Origin: CAMLJR01 sp964631955
GTDB taxonomy: Bacteria; Pseudomonadota; Gammaproteobacteria; Pseudomonadales; CAMLJR01
Length of the DNA stretch: 64,000 nt
NCBI GenBank assembly: GCA_964631955.1
Contig: CAZWBA010000014.1
Coordinates: 1-64,000 of the forward strand
Direction of reading: 5' to 3'
Below, piece by piece: positions 19,289 to 28,496 of this stretch. Numbering within the stretch: the first letter of the stretch is position 1; each line of letters starts with the position of its first letter. The notes below the pieces were generated by a model. That model saw only the letters and a list, made by a program, of their open reading frames with translations. It was not told the DNA's origin and did not search any database. The position numbers and the translations under genes are program-made.

Positions 19289-19591
19289 TCATCGATGCAA
19301 CGAAGTCTTGTGCAAATGGGTTGAAGTGTTGGGTTGCGACAGGCGCATGGAATGCGGGTGCGAGGAGTCATCGCAGCTGCACGGGACCGGGTCGTATCCG
19401 CCGGGATGCCAGGGGTGGCAGCGACCCAGGCGCCAGACGATCAGCCACAGCGCGCGTGGCAGAGAGTGTGAATGCAATGCGTCGATCGCGTATTGCGAAC
19501 AGCTCGGGTAAAAGCGGCAACGCTGGCCGAACAGCGGACTGATGCACCAGCGGTAGCAATAGATCAGAGCGACAAGCATTCGGCGCAGCAT
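19289..19591 (-). CDS. yidD: membrane protein insertion efficiency factor YidD
   Basis: Small membrane-associated protein, about 100 residues, that assists YidC. The family core is plain: LIYCYRWCISPLFG, CRFYPSCSQYA and the GGYDPVP ending of the conserved region. The C-terminal 25 residues are rich in Ser and His and unconserved. It lies 4 bp downstream of rnpA and 31 bp before yidC. Confidence 0.95.
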   Translation of the reverse strand: MLRRMLVALIYCYRWCISPLFGQRCRFYPSCSQYAIDALHSHSLPRALWLIVWRLGRCHPWHPGGYDPVPCSCDDSSHPHSMRLSQPNTSTHLHKTSLHR

Positions 19592-19595
19592 GGTA

Positions 19596-19997
19596 TTAAT
19601 TCGCCGATACCGGGTGGGGCGGTGGTTGCTGTTTGCACGCCTTGCGCTGCAACTGCTGCCAGAGCTGGCGCATCAGCGTATGCAATGCGGGATTATCGAG
19701 CCTGTCGAGTCCGCTGCGGGCGAGCACGATGGCATCGATACCGCGAACACCGGCCAATGTATGCTGTTGCGCGCGAAAACTTTCGCGAACGATGCGTTTG
19801 ATACGATTGCGCTGATGGGCGAGCCGGACGTGTTTCTTGGCGATGACAAGACCGAGCCGGGGCCGCTCGAACAGATTGGCCCGGGCAAGAATCAGCAGTT
19901 CCTTACTGGAGACGCGCAGATCTGCGGCGTCGAATACCTGCTTGAAGTCGGCGGGCGTCAGCAGACGCAAAGCTTTGGGAAAACCAAGTTCGCCCAC
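19596..19997 (-). CDS. rnpA: ribonuclease P protein component
   Basis: Protein subunit of RNase P, which removes tRNA 5' leaders. 133 residues, very basic. The family motif RNRIKRIVRESFR (about residues 63-75) and the RLL..ADFKQVF N-terminus are present. The start is a GTG at 19997, 23 bp past the rpmH stop. RNase P is relevant here because the Y-RNA array at 47 kb carries tRNA-like folds. Confidence 0.95.
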   Translation of the reverse strand: MGELGFPKALRLLTPADFKQVFDAADLRVSSKELLILARANLFERPRLGLVIAKKHVRLAHQRNRIKRIVRESFRAQQHTLAGVRGIDAIVLARSGLDRLDNPALHTLMRQLWQQLQRKACKQQPPPHPVSAN

Positions 19998-20020
19998 GGC
20001 GCCGCCACTGCTGGAGCAGA

Positions 20021-20155
20021 TTAGATGGCGATCCGATGGCGGCCTTTCGCGCGGCGACGCGACAATACTTTGCGGCCGTTTGCAGTGGCCATGCGAGCGC
20101 GGAAACCATGGACGCGGGCGCGTTTCAGATTGCTTGGCTGGAAGGTTCTTTTCAT
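20021..20155 (-). CDS. rpmH: 50S ribosomal protein L34
   Basis: 44-residue basic ribosomal protein. Reading the minus strand from 20155 gives MKRTFQPSNLKRARVHGFRA, continuing RMATANGRKVLSRRRAKG and ending RHRIAI. This is the full L34 length and sequence pattern. It is the last minus-strand gene before the strand switch at oriC. Confidence 0.98.
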   Translation of the reverse strand: MKRTFQPSNLKRARVHGFRARMATANGRKVLSRRRAKGRHRIAI

Positions 20156-20630
20156 GGCGATGTTCCCCAAAGATTCGATGTGCCGGCCGGCGCTATCGCG
20201 CAGCTCTGCATGAAGAGCGGACGCGGCACCCGGAAAAATGAACGCGGCATTCTATAGAAATCATTGCGCGCGCGCAACGATGCGATCCTGCGATATCGCC
20301 GCATCCGTGAGGGTATCGGGCGCGCGATGGATATGGAGAAAAACATATAAAGGCCGGGGTGCCTCGAATATCAGCTTAATCAGAGCTAACCCAGAGGTTA
20401 TTCACAGCGTTTAAGCATAGTTATCCACAGATGCCAAATCATCGCCCGGGCTGCTGCGATGTCAATATATTTTTTGCCTCAACTCCTTGAATATTATTAA
20501 AAATTAATTCTTAAAATTTGCCTTGAGTTTCGCTTTTTTTGTGGATAACTTCGCTGCCGCAAGAGTAAAATGCGCCCTCTGTAAACCGCCAGCGCCGCCG
20601 CACTTATATAAAAGAACAAAGGCACCTCCA
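20156..20630. other. oriC: rpmH-dnaA intergenic region, likely chromosomal origin (oriC)
   Basis: Three perfect DnaA boxes are seen: TTATTCACA (20398-20406), TTATCCACA (20421-20429) and TGTGGATAA (20540-20548, opposite orientation). Between the second and third is a strongly AT-rich tract (about 20463-20520), a plausible unwinding element. Gene orientation switches here, and the setting is that of the Pseudomonas origin. It must also hold the divergent promoters of rpmH and dnaA. The function is inferred, not shown. Confidence 0.78.
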
Positions 20631-22061
20631 ATGTTTGGATCAAACACTAAAGAACTGGAAGAGTGGGGAAATGATTTGCCGGAATTAACATGGCAGAAAT
20701 GTATTGAGTTGTTGCAAGACGAGCTACCGGCACAGCAGTTCAACACCTGGATTCGCCCGCTCGCGGCGAGTGGCGACGACACCGAATTGCGCCTGCTCGC
20801 GCCAAACCGTTTCGTCAAGGATTGGGTGAGCGATAAGTTTCTGGCGCGCATTCGCGAGATCGTTACGGAGCTTTCACCCCGACAGCCGATTCTGGTGGTG
20901 CTGGATGTAGGTTCGCGGACAGCTGCAATACCGGCCATGTCGCGCGCGCCCGAAAGACCCGCAGCAGTGACAGCACCGCCCGCCGCAACGAACCGCATGT
21001 CGGGCGCGCGGCAGGTACAGGTCGAGGGCAGCATCAAGCACCAGAGCAATCTGATCGAGAATTACACGTTCACGAATTTTGTCGAGGGCAAGTCGAACCA
21101 GCTCGCCCGCGCGGCTGCCATGCAGGTCGTTGAGAATCCGGGCGGAGCCTACAATCCCCTCTTTTTATATGGCGGCGTCGGTCTCGGCAAAACGCATCTG
21201 ATGCACGCGGTCGGCAACGCACTGCTCAAACAGAACCCCAACGCCAAAATCGTTTATCTGCATTCCGAGCGTTTTGTCGCCGATATGGTGAAAGCGTTGC
21301 AGCTCAACGCAATCAACGAATTCAAGCGCTACTACCGATCGGTCGATGCGCTGCTTATCGATGACATTCAGTTTTTCGCCAATAAGGAGCGTTCGCAGGA
21401 AGAGTTTTTCCACACGTTCAACGCATTGCTCGAAGGTGGTCAGCAGATGATTCTCACCTGCGATCGCTATCCAAAGGAAATCAGCGGCGTGGAGGAAAGA
21501 CTGAAATCGCGCTTTGGCTGGGGACTCACGGTTGCGGTCGAGCCACCCGAGCTGGAAACGCGCGTCGCCATTCTGATGAAAAAAGCCGAACAGACACAGA
21601 TGGAGCTACCGCCCGATGCGGCGTTCTTTCTCGCCCAGCGCATTCGTTCCAATGTGCGCGAGCTGGAAGGTGCGCTTAAGCGTGTAATTGCGAGTGCTCA
21701 CTTTACCGCCCGCAGCATCGATATTCCGCTTATCAAGGATTCGCTGAAGGACCTGCTTGCGCTGCAGGACAAGCAGGTCAGTCTCGAAAATATCCAGCGC
21801 ACGGTGACCGAGTACTACAAGATCAAAATGGCCGAGCTTATGTCGAAACGACGCAGTCGCTCGGTTGCGCGCCCGCGCCAGGTGGCGATGGCCCTGGCGA
21901 AGGAATTGACCAATCACAGCCTGCCCGAGATCGGCGACAGTTTTGGCGGACGCGATCACACCACCGTTCTGCATGCCTGTCGGAAAATCAAGGAAATGCG
22001 GGAAATAGATGCGGATATTCGCGAAGATTATCAAAATCTGTTGCGACTGCTCACCACGTGA
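20631..22061 (+). CDS. dnaA: chromosomal replication initiator protein DnaA
   Basis: AAA+ initiator that binds DnaA boxes and opens oriC. About 476 residues from the ATG at 20631. The frame is open 36 codons further up, but that part runs across a DnaA box and is not DnaA-like. Domain I holds WQKCIELLQDELPAQQFNTW, the P-loop is GGVGLGKTHLMHA, Walker B is DALLIDDIQFF, and the C-terminal DNA-binding signature is FGGRDHTTVLHACRKI. An unusual 17-residue acidic leader, MFGSNTKELEEWGNDLP, precedes the normal domain I start. Confidence 0.97.
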   Translation: MFGSNTKELEEWGNDLPELTWQKCIELLQDELPAQQFNTWIRPLAASGDDTELRLLAPNRFVKDWVSDKFLARIREIVTELSPRQPILVVLDVGSRTAAIPAMSRAPERPAAVTAPPAATNRMSGARQVQVEGSIKHQSNLIENYTFTNFVEGKSNQLARAAAMQVVENPGGAYNPLFLYGGVGLGKTHLMHAVGNALLKQNPNAKIVYLHSERFVADMVKALQLNAINEFKRYYRSVDALLIDDIQFFANKERSQEEFFHTFNALLEGGQQMILTCDRYPKEISGVEERLKSRFGWGLTVAVEPPELETRVAILMKKAEQTQMELPPDAAFFLAQRIRSNVRELEGALKRVIASAHFTARSIDIPLIKDSLKDLLALQDKQVSLENIQRTVTEYYKIKMAELMSKRRSRSVARPRQVAMALAKELTNHSLPEIGDSFGGRDHTTVLHACRKIKEMREIDADIREDYQNLLRLLTT

Positions 22062-22138
22062 TACATTCGCATACCGCCGGAGTTCCCCATCTCCCCTATC
22101 GATAAGACTTGTAGACAAGGTTTTTAAGAAGAGCCGCT

Positions 22139-23248
22139 ATGAAATTTGTTATTCCTCGCGAAGCGTTATTGAAGCCCCTGAATTTGGCAGCCGGCGTGGT
22201 TGAGCGCCGCCAGACGCTACCCATTCTGGCGAATGTGTTGTTGGCATTGAATGGCCGCCGGCTGTCGATTACCGGCACCGATCTGGAGGTCGAGCTGGTC
22301 GGCCACGTCGAGCTGGAAGCGGAGCCCGAGGCGCAGGGTGAGATCACGGTGCCGGCGCGTAAGCTGGTCGATATCTGCAAGTCGCTACCCGATGGCGCGC
22401 AGCTGGAATTCACGCTGGACGAGCAGCGCTTGATCATCCGCTCCGGCCGCAGTCGTTTTACCTTATCGACGTTATCGGCTGCCGATTTCCCGAGCGTTCA
22501 AAACAGTGCGGGGAGCGTCGAGCTGGAGCTCAAGCAGTCGGATCTCAAGCGTCTGATCGATCGGACCGGTTTTGCGATGGCTCAGCAGGATGTCCGTTAT
22601 TACCTCAACGGCATGTTGTGGGAAGTCAGCCCCGACAGCCTGCGATCCGTTGCAACCGATGGCCATCGCCTGGCGATGTGCACGCTCAAGCGGGATAACG
22701 CCGTCGGCGGCGAAGGTCTGCAGGTCATTCTGCCGCGCAAGGGCGTGGTTGAACTGGCAAGACTGCTCACCGATGGCGAAGGCTCGGTGACCGTGGTCAT
22801 CGGTACCAATCATTTTCGCGCGAATGCAGGTGCCTTCCAGTTCACCTCGAAACTGGTCGACGGAAAATTCCCCGATTATGAAAGAGTGTTGCCGCGCGTC
22901 ACGTCGAAAATCGTTTACGGCGATCGCGAAGAGCTGCGCCATGCCTTCCAGCGGGCCTCGATTCTATCCAATGAAAAGTATCGCGGTGTAAGGCTGAACC
23001 TCAGTTCGGCGAGCCTGCGCATTGTCGCCAATAACCCCGAGCAGGAAGAAGCGGAAGAAGAAGTATCGGTCGACTATCAGGGCGAGGTCCTGGAAATCGG
23101 CTTCAATGTCTCGTATCTGCTCGATGTGCTGGGTGTTTTGTCGGACCGCAATGTGAAGCTGTCGTTGTCGGATGCCAACAGCAGCGTGCTGCTGGAAGAG
23201 GCAGAAAGCGGCGATTCGCTGTACGTCGTAATGCCGATGCGGTTGTAG
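22139..23248 (+). CDS. dnaN: DNA polymerase III sliding clamp (beta subunit)
   Basis: Ring-shaped processivity factor. 369 residues in three similar domains, starting MKFVIPREALLKPLNLAAGV and ending in the family tail YVVMPMRL that shapes the protein-binding pocket. It lies 77 bp after dnaA and 35 bp before recF, the classic dnaA-dnaN-recF-gyrB order. Confidence 0.98.
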   Translation: MKFVIPREALLKPLNLAAGVVERRQTLPILANVLLALNGRRLSITGTDLEVELVGHVELEAEPEAQGEITVPARKLVDICKSLPDGAQLEFTLDEQRLIIRSGRSRFTLSTLSAADFPSVQNSAGSVELELKQSDLKRLIDRTGFAMAQQDVRYYLNGMLWEVSPDSLRSVATDGHRLAMCTLKRDNAVGGEGLQVILPRKGVVELARLLTDGEGSVTVVIGTNHFRANAGAFQFTSKLVDGKFPDYERVLPRVTSKIVYGDREELRHAFQRASILSNEKYRGVRLNLSSASLRIVANNPEQEEAEEEVSVDYQGEVLEIGFNVSYLLDVLGVLSDRNVKLSLSDANSSVLLEEAESGDSLYVVMPMRL

Positions 23249-23283
23249 TCGTCCCAATTTAAACCCCGTACCCTCCTCCTCTC

Positions 23284-24390
23284 ATGCAAATTCGGCGGCT
23301 TCAAGTCACAAATATACGTAACTTGAGCCGCGTCTCTCTCCCTCTCCAGCCAATCAATATTTTTTATGGTGCCAATGGCAGTGGTAAGACCTCGCTGCTG
23401 GAGGCTGTGTATCTGCTCTTGATGGGCCGCTCCTTTCGGCAGACGCAGCTGCGTCCCCTGCTGAGCGATGGAGAAAATCAAAGTACGGTGTTTGCCGAGC
23501 TGATATCGGGTGACGGCGCAAAATTCTCACTGGGGTTGAGCAGGCAGCGCGAAGGCTCCAGGGTTTCCATCAAGCTCAACGGGGAGCCGCTCAAGTCGTT
23601 AGCGGAGCTCGTGCAGGTGGCGCCGATCCAGATATTGAGTGCCGATTCGTTTGAGCTTCTGGTTGGCGGCCCTTCGAATCGCCGCAGTTTTCTGGATTGG
23701 GGATTGTTCCACGTGGAACCGGAATTCTACCCCGCGTGGCGTCAGGCCCAGCGTGCATTAAAGCAGCGCAACTCTCTGATCCGACATGGTAAAATCGCCC
23801 GCGACCAATTGCTGTTATGGACGCGCGAATACGGACGGTACGGCGAGCTGGTCGATCAGATGCGCCAGGCCTATCTGGAGAAGCTGTTGCCCATTAGCCA
23901 GACCATTGCCGCCACCCTGCTTCCGCATATGAAGGATGCGCTCGTGACAAGTTATGTGCGAGGCTGGACCAGAGAGCTACCGCTGCTGGAAGCACTGGAG
24001 CAGAGTCAGGAAGGCGATTTGCAGCAGGGATACACGCGAGTCGGGCCGCATCGCGCGGACTTGCGGGTGCACACGGGCGCGCATCCGGCTGCGGATGTGC
24101 TTTCGCGAGGGCAGCTCAAGCTGCTGACTGCGGCGCTTCATCTCGCACAGACCGAGCTGCTGCAGTCGCAGGCCAATAGGCGCAGCATTTTTCTGGTCGA
24201 TGATCTGGCCGCCGAGCTGGACGATGACAATCGAAAGCGGCTCTGCGGCGAGCTGGAGCGACTGCGGGTTCAGGTGTGCGCTACGAGCATCGGAAGTGAT
24301 GAGCTGGCCAAGTGCTGGACTCAGCCAGAGCAGATACAAATGTTCCACGTGGAACGCGGGACGATTACTCCAATGAATACGGTTATTTAA
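23284..24390 (+). CDS. recF: DNA replication and repair protein RecF
   Basis: SMC-like ATPase that loads RecA at gaps. 368 residues. Walker A is YGANGSGKTSLLEAV, the ABC signature region is SRGQLKLL and Walker B is IFLVDDLAAELD. The gene contains two parS-like palindromes (23705-23720 and 24341-24356), each encoding the peptide FHVE, so these codons serve two purposes. Confidence 0.97.
   Translation: MQIRRLQVTNIRNLSRVSLPLQPINIFYGANGSGKTSLLEAVYLLLMGRSFRQTQLRPLLSDGENQSTVFAELISGDGAKFSLGLSRQREGSRVSIKLNGEPLKSLAELVQVAPIQILSADSFELLVGGPSNRRSFLDWGLFHVEPEFYPAWRQAQRALKQRNSLIRHGKIARDQLLLWTREYGRYGELVDQMRQAYLEKLLPISQTIAATLLPHMKDALVTSYVRGWTRELPLLEALEQSQEGDLQQGYTRVGPHRADLRVHTGAHPAADVLSRGQLKLLTAALHLAQTELLQSQANRRSIFLVDDLAAELDDDNRKRLCGELERLRVQVCATSIGSDELAKCWTQPEQIQMFHVERGTITPMNTVI
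23705..23720. promoter_or_regulatory. parS: parS-like ParB-binding site 1, inside recF
   Basis: TGTTCCACGTGGAACC matches the Pseudomonas-type parS palindrome TGTTCCACGTGGAACA at 15 of 16 bases. It lies about 3.3 kb from the predicted oriC, within the region where chromosomal parS sites cluster. Confidence 0.85.
24341..24356. promoter_or_regulatory. parS: parS-like ParB-binding site 2, inside recF
   Basis: TGTTCCACGTGGAACG again matches 15 of 16 bases of the parS palindrome; the differing base is the last one, as in site 1. It is 636 bp from site 1, near the 3' end of recF. Confidence 0.85.
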
Positions 24391-24404
24391 TCGGGGATTT
24401 GTGA

Positions 24405-26849
24405 ATGAGCGATAACGAAAACAGCGAGAACAAGGGCAACGACAAGCACTACGATGCCTCTTCCATCACCGTTCTCAAGGGTTTGGACGCTGTTCGCAAG
24501 CGCCCTGGAATGTATATCGGCGATACCGACGACGGCACTGGCTTACACCATATGGTGTTTGAGGTCCTCGACAACTCCATCGATGAGGCACTGGCGGGAT
24601 ACTGCTCGAAAATCGTGATCTCCATTCACGCCGATGAATCGGTCACCGTCACCGATAACGGTCGCGGAATTCCCACCGATATGCACGAGGAAGGTGTATC
24701 GGCCGCCGAGGTCATCATGACCGTGCTACACGCCGGCGGTAAATTCGACGACAACACCTACAAGGTTTCCGGAGGCCTGCATGGTGTGGGCGTTTCCGTG
24801 GTCAATGCGCTGTCGGAAGAGCTCAAGCTGACGATTCGTCGCGCAGGCAAACTGCACGAGCAAGTCTATCGACATGGCGTACCGCAGGCCCCGCTCACGG
24901 CCATCGGCGATAGCGCTACGACCGGCACCGAAATTCGCTTCAAGCCCTCTTCCGAAACCTTTACCAATATCGAATTTGATTTCGATTACCTGGCCAAGCG
25001 GGTCCGCGAGCTTGCCTTCCTGAATTCCGGAGTGAATATCGATCTCATCGATGAACGCACCGGTCAAAAGGAAAACTTCAATTACGACGGCGGCTTAAGG
25101 GCCTTTGTCGAATATCTCAATCACAATAAGACGCCGATAAACCGCGTCTTCCATTTCACGGCGGAAAGCGAAGGCGTTGGCGTCGAGGTGGCGATGCAAT
25201 GGAATGACGGCTTTCAGGAAGGCGTTTATTGCTATACCAACAATATTCCACAGCGTGACGGCGGGACGCACATGGCAGGTTTTCGCGCTGCCCTCACCCG
25301 CTGCCTGAATACCTACATCGAAAACGAAGGACTCGCGAAAAAGGCCAAGGTCTCCACCAGCGGCGACGATGCACGTGAAGGTCTGACCGCCATCATCTCC
25401 GTTAAAGTCCCCGACCCCAAGTTTTCTTCGCAGACCAAAGACAAGCTGGTTTCATCCGAAGTGAAAACCGCTGTCGAGCAGGCGATGACGCAATATTTCA
25501 ACGATTACTTACTCGAACTCCCGCAGGACGCGAAAATTATCGTGGGCAAAATGCTCGATGCCGCGCGCGCCCGCGAAGCCGCGCGCAAGGCTCGCGAGAT
25601 GACGCGCCGCAAAGGTGCCCTGGATATTGCAGGTTTGCCCGGTAAACTTGCCGACTGCCAGGAAAAGGATCCGGCGCTTTCCGAACTCTATCTCGTCGAG
25701 GGTGATTCCGCGGGCGGCTCGGCCAAACAGGGTCGCGACCGTCGTTCGCAGGCGATTCTGCCGTTGAAGGGCAAAATCCTGAATGTGGAAAAGGCGCGTT
25801 TCGACAAGATGCTTTCCTCCGCAGAAGTGGGAACGCTGGTCACCGCGCTGGGCTGTGGCATCGGTAAGGACGAATTCAACGTCGATAAACTGCGCTATCA
25901 CAGCATCATTATCATGACCGACGCGGACGTCGACGGCTCACACATCCGCACGCTGCTCCTCACTTTTTTCTTCCGCCAGATGCCCGCTCTCATCGAGCGC
26001 GGACACGTTTACATCGCCCAGCCGCCGCTCTACAAGATTGCACGCGGCAAGCAACACCAATACCTCAAGGATGACGATGCGCTCGCGCAATATCTGACAC
26101 AATCAGCCCTTGAAGACGCTTCGCTGCATGTCAATGCCGATGCACCGCCCATCATCGGTACGGCGCTCGAAGACCTGGTCAACGAATACCGCGCGGTGCA
26201 GCATCGTATTGAGCGTATTTCACGCATCTATCCAGAGGTGGCGCTGCAGCAACTGATTTATATGTCGCCGCTAGGGGTAGCCGATCTTGCCGATAAGCAG
26301 AAGGTCGAAGGCTGGGTGGTACAGTTGAGCGCGCGCCTCGCGATCGCTACAGCAAACGATCGTGGCAGCCGCTATGAGGTGACCATCGAAGAAGACGGCG
26401 AACGTCAGCTGTTCGTGCCTGCCATTCACGCCATCTCTCACGGTGTAAGTACACACTATCGCCTTAACCAGGACTTCTTCACCTCTTCCGATTACCAGAT
26501 GCTCTGCAAATTGGGCGGCCGGCTGAATGGCCTCATCGAAGAAGGCGCTTACGTGCGTCGCGGTGAGAAAACCCACGCTATCTCAAGTTTTGCGGAAGCG
26601 CTGAACTGGCTCATGGCTCAGGCCGAACGTGGATACTCCATCCAGCGTTACAAAGGCCTCGGGGAAATGAACCCCGAGCAGCTATGGGAAACAACGATGG
26701 ACCCGAGCGTGCGCCGAATGCTGCAAGTCCGCATCGAAGACGCCATCGCCGCCGACCAGATTTTCACCTGTCTGATGGGCGATGCTGTCGAACCGCGCCG
26801 TGAGTTCATCGAAGACAACGCCCTGCGCGTGGCGAATTTGGATGTTTAA
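24405..26849 (+). CDS. gyrB: DNA gyrase subunit B
   Basis: ATPase subunit of gyrase. 814 residues. GHKL ATP-binding motifs: EVLDNSIDEALAGYC, VTDNGRGIP and GGLHGVGVSVVNALS. The Toprim domain contains YLVEGDSAGGSAKQGRDR and IIMTDADVDGSHI. It includes the roughly 165-residue insert typical of gammaproteobacterial GyrB. It ends the core gene block and is followed by a clear terminator. Confidence 0.98.
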   Translation: MSDNENSENKGNDKHYDASSITVLKGLDAVRKRPGMYIGDTDDGTGLHHMVFEVLDNSIDEALAGYCSKIVISIHADESVTVTDNGRGIPTDMHEEGVSAAEVIMTVLHAGGKFDDNTYKVSGGLHGVGVSVVNALSEELKLTIRRAGKLHEQVYRHGVPQAPLTAIGDSATTGTEIRFKPSSETFTNIEFDFDYLAKRVRELAFLNSGVNIDLIDERTGQKENFNYDGGLRAFVEYLNHNKTPINRVFHFTAESEGVGVEVAMQWNDGFQEGVYCYTNNIPQRDGGTHMAGFRAALTRCLNTYIENEGLAKKAKVSTSGDDAREGLTAIISVKVPDPKFSSQTKDKLVSSEVKTAVEQAMTQYFNDYLLELPQDAKIIVGKMLDAARAREAARKAREMTRRKGALDIAGLPGKLADCQEKDPALSELYLVEGDSAGGSAKQGRDRRSQAILPLKGKILNVEKARFDKMLSSAEVGTLVTALGCGIGKDEFNVDKLRYHSIIIMTDADVDGSHIRTLLLTFFFRQMPALIERGHVYIAQPPLYKIARGKQHQYLKDDDALAQYLTQSALEDASLHVNADAPPIIGTALEDLVNEYRAVQHRIERISRIYPEVALQQLIYMSPLGVADLADKQKVEGWVVQLSARLAIATANDRGSRYEVTIEEDGERQLFVPAIHAISHGVSTHYRLNQDFFTSSDYQMLCKLGGRLNGLIEEGAYVRRGEKTHAISSFAEALNWLMAQAERGYSIQRYKGLGEMNPEQLWETTMDPSVRRMLQVRIEDAIAADQIFTCLMGDAVEPRREFIEDNALRVANLDV

Positions 26850-27172
26850 TCTGGTGTCGAATCTCATCCAAAATGAAATTTCGTCTCAAATTTGTGAAAT
26901 GAAATCTCAAATTAAATGAAACGGCCGAAAGGCCGTTTTTTTATGAGTGACCATAATGTATGACAATAAAGTTTACGCGCAGTTGATTGGAGTAAATCTG
27001 GAATAACCAAAAACTCTAAATTGTGAAATGGACTTGAGTTGAAATCGCTCGAATATTTTTTAAAAATTTGGAGTGAAAAAGCAATGTTGGAGAACAAAAT
27101 AAATTTTAGCGATATTAAAAATTTGAAGTAAGTAGCGGATATAAATCTTCGATGGATCTTAATTTTACTCGC
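26850..27172. other. gyrB to capP intergenic region: terminator, short direct repeat, AT-rich DNA
   Basis: Besides the gyrB terminator it holds a short imperfect direct repeat, AAATGAAATTTCGTCTCAAA (26871-26890) and AAATGAAATCTCAAATT (26896-26912). From 26960 on the sequence is AT-rich with no gene. This is the core/accessory junction. I see no tRNA, integrase or clear attachment site. Confidence 0.6.
26919..26942 (+). terminator. rho-independent terminator after gyrB
   Basis: AAACGGCC, a GAAA tetraloop, GGCCGTTT and a T-run form a textbook terminator 70 bp past the gyrB stop. It marks the end of the core gene block. Confidence 0.93.
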
Positions 27173-28063
27173 CTAACGGTGAAATCGAGGCGTCCAACTT
27201 TCAATTAATTGTTCTTCTTCATCCTCGTCAGAATCCTCAATATCATTTCCGATATATTTCGAAGAAAGAACAGTCAGGGTTTTCCCATAAGTCCCAAGAC
27301 CTACAATTTGTTCAAGTACAATCGCTCTTTTTGTTCCGCCTAACCAATCACGAACATCTATTTCCGCTTCTGTACGCTCCCCGCGCCGAACATTATCTGG
27401 TTTGCTATTAAATATACTTGTTGCGGTTTTACTCGGTACCGCTGATCCTTTACGCAACCAGCTCAGTTGCGGCAGCGTTTTCATTGCCTCAGATAAAAAG
27501 CAATAATCAATTACTTGGCCTGTACTCATAATTACAGCTACAGCGTCGCCAGTTAACTCCGAATACCTGATTGACGTGGCCGTTATAGACATCTTGAAAT
27601 CATCTACAGCCTTATCAATAAGAGCCATACCGGGGTCATGTCGTCTAATTAATTTTTTTAGTGGGCTTGACGGTAATAATAGCCCGGCAGCGAAACTATC
27701 AGCTTCACGTTCGTAAGGATCTGCTGAAATAAAACCGGCCTGCGATGTATGAAGACCATCTTTGATGACGTGATCCATGTGACCATCTAAAAAATAATGG
27801 GCCAGCTCATGACCGATACTGAAGCGCTGAAAACCTATATTGTCGATATGTGTGGCAAACAAAATTCCGAAATTATTCCCATGCCTTAATAGCATCCCTG
27901 AAACGCCAGGCTCGGTATCCGGTTTTGCCCGCACTGTAATGTTACGACTAGCTGCAATAGCAAAAGGGTCAATAGGAAAGGTTTCTAGCAATTTCTCTTC
28001 ACGCAAAAACGCCTCGGCTTTTTGTTTTGCCATTTTTAACCGAAAGGCGATTGAGCTATTCAT
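27173..28063 (-). CDS. capP: CBASS regulator CapP, ImmA/IrrE-type zinc metallopeptidase
   Basis: 296 residues. The zinc site HELAH is at 85-89 within FSIGHELAHYFLDGHMDH, followed by the ImmA/IrrE glutamate region EREADSFAAGLLLPSS. In characterised CBASS loci CapP cleaves the CapH repressor in response to single-stranded DNA or damage, switching the operon on. Here it overlaps the capH stop by 4 bp (ATGA) and both run away from the CBASS effector operon. The C-terminal half (SLxx..DYCFLSEAMKTLPQLSWLRKG) is the variable sensor part. Confidence 0.9.
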   Translation of the reverse strand: MNSSIAFRLKMAKQKAEAFLREEKLLETFPIDPFAIAASRNITVRAKPDTEPGVSGMLLRHGNNFGILFATHIDNIGFQRFSIGHELAHYFLDGHMDHVIKDGLHTSQAGFISADPYEREADSFAAGLLLPSSPLKKLIRRHDPGMALIDKAVDDFKMSITATSIRYSELTGDAVAVIMSTGQVIDYCFLSEAMKTLPQLSWLRKGSAVPSKTATSIFNSKPDNVRRGERTEAEIDVRDWLGGTKRAIVLEQIVGLGTYGKTLTVLSSKYIGNDIEDSDEDEEEQLIESWTPRFHR

Positions 28064-28413
28064 TCTTCACTTCCCTGTTTGTTTCGCTTAGCGAGCATCT
28101 TAATGAATTCTTCGGCAAGCTCTCTATCTTTCCCTGTCAGATTGCCTACATCCCGATATAGCGGGTCACCGGCATCTGCTTGGGCTGGATCATCTGCGCG
28201 CCCAATTAAAAAATCAGTCGTAACGTTCAACGCATTTGCCAATTTACGGAGTGTATCGAACGAGGGCTTACGAGTGCCCGTTTCAAAGTGTGCGACTGAG
28301 CTGGCGGGCATGCCCGCTTGCTCGCCCAATTCTGCCTGACTGTACCCCCTCAAATCCCTAGCCTTACGCAACCGCGCAGGAAATACATCGGAAGGGGATG
28401 TTTCATCACTCAT
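28060..28413 (-). CDS. capH: CBASS transcriptional repressor CapH (Xre-type HTH)
   Basis: 117 residues. N-terminal helix-turn-helix (about 12-67: LRKARDLRGYSQAELGEQAG, then MPASSVAHFETGTRKPS), and a C-terminal helical tail that would hold the CapP cleavage site. It is transcribed with capP and divergent from the cyclase gene, so the 104-bp gap must carry its operator; three TCGACAA repeats lie there. Confidence 0.9.
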   Translation of the reverse strand: MSDETSPSDVFPARLRKARDLRGYSQAELGEQAGMPASSVAHFETGTRKPSFDTLRKLANALNVTTDFLIGRADDPAQADAGDPLYRDVGNLTGKDRELAEEFIKMLAKRNKQGSEE

Positions 28414-28420
28414 GTCTACC

Positions 28421-28496
28421 TCGACAACTTAAACTTGACTACTTTTTATAAAAGGCGTATCTATATCGACAAGGATTACATGTCTTACTCGACAAG
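28421..28496. promoter_or_regulatory. repeated TCGACAA motif, candidate CapH operator
   Basis: TCGACAAC (28421-28428), TCGACAAG (28466-28473) and TCGACAAG (28489-28496) lie as direct repeats in the divergent capH/cdnC promoter gap, spaced 45 and 23 bp (start to start). Repetition exactly here suggests a repressor operator, but the sites are not palindromic. Confidence 0.5.

Noticed and set aside
20523..20630. Upstream extension of dnaA by 36 codons
   Set aside because: This part runs over a perfect DnaA box and does not resemble DnaA domain I. The ATG at 20631 is the better start.
26871..26912. Short direct repeat after gyrB as an attachment site
   Set aside because: The copies differ by an insertion, and no matching copy was found near 55-58 kb to pair with it.
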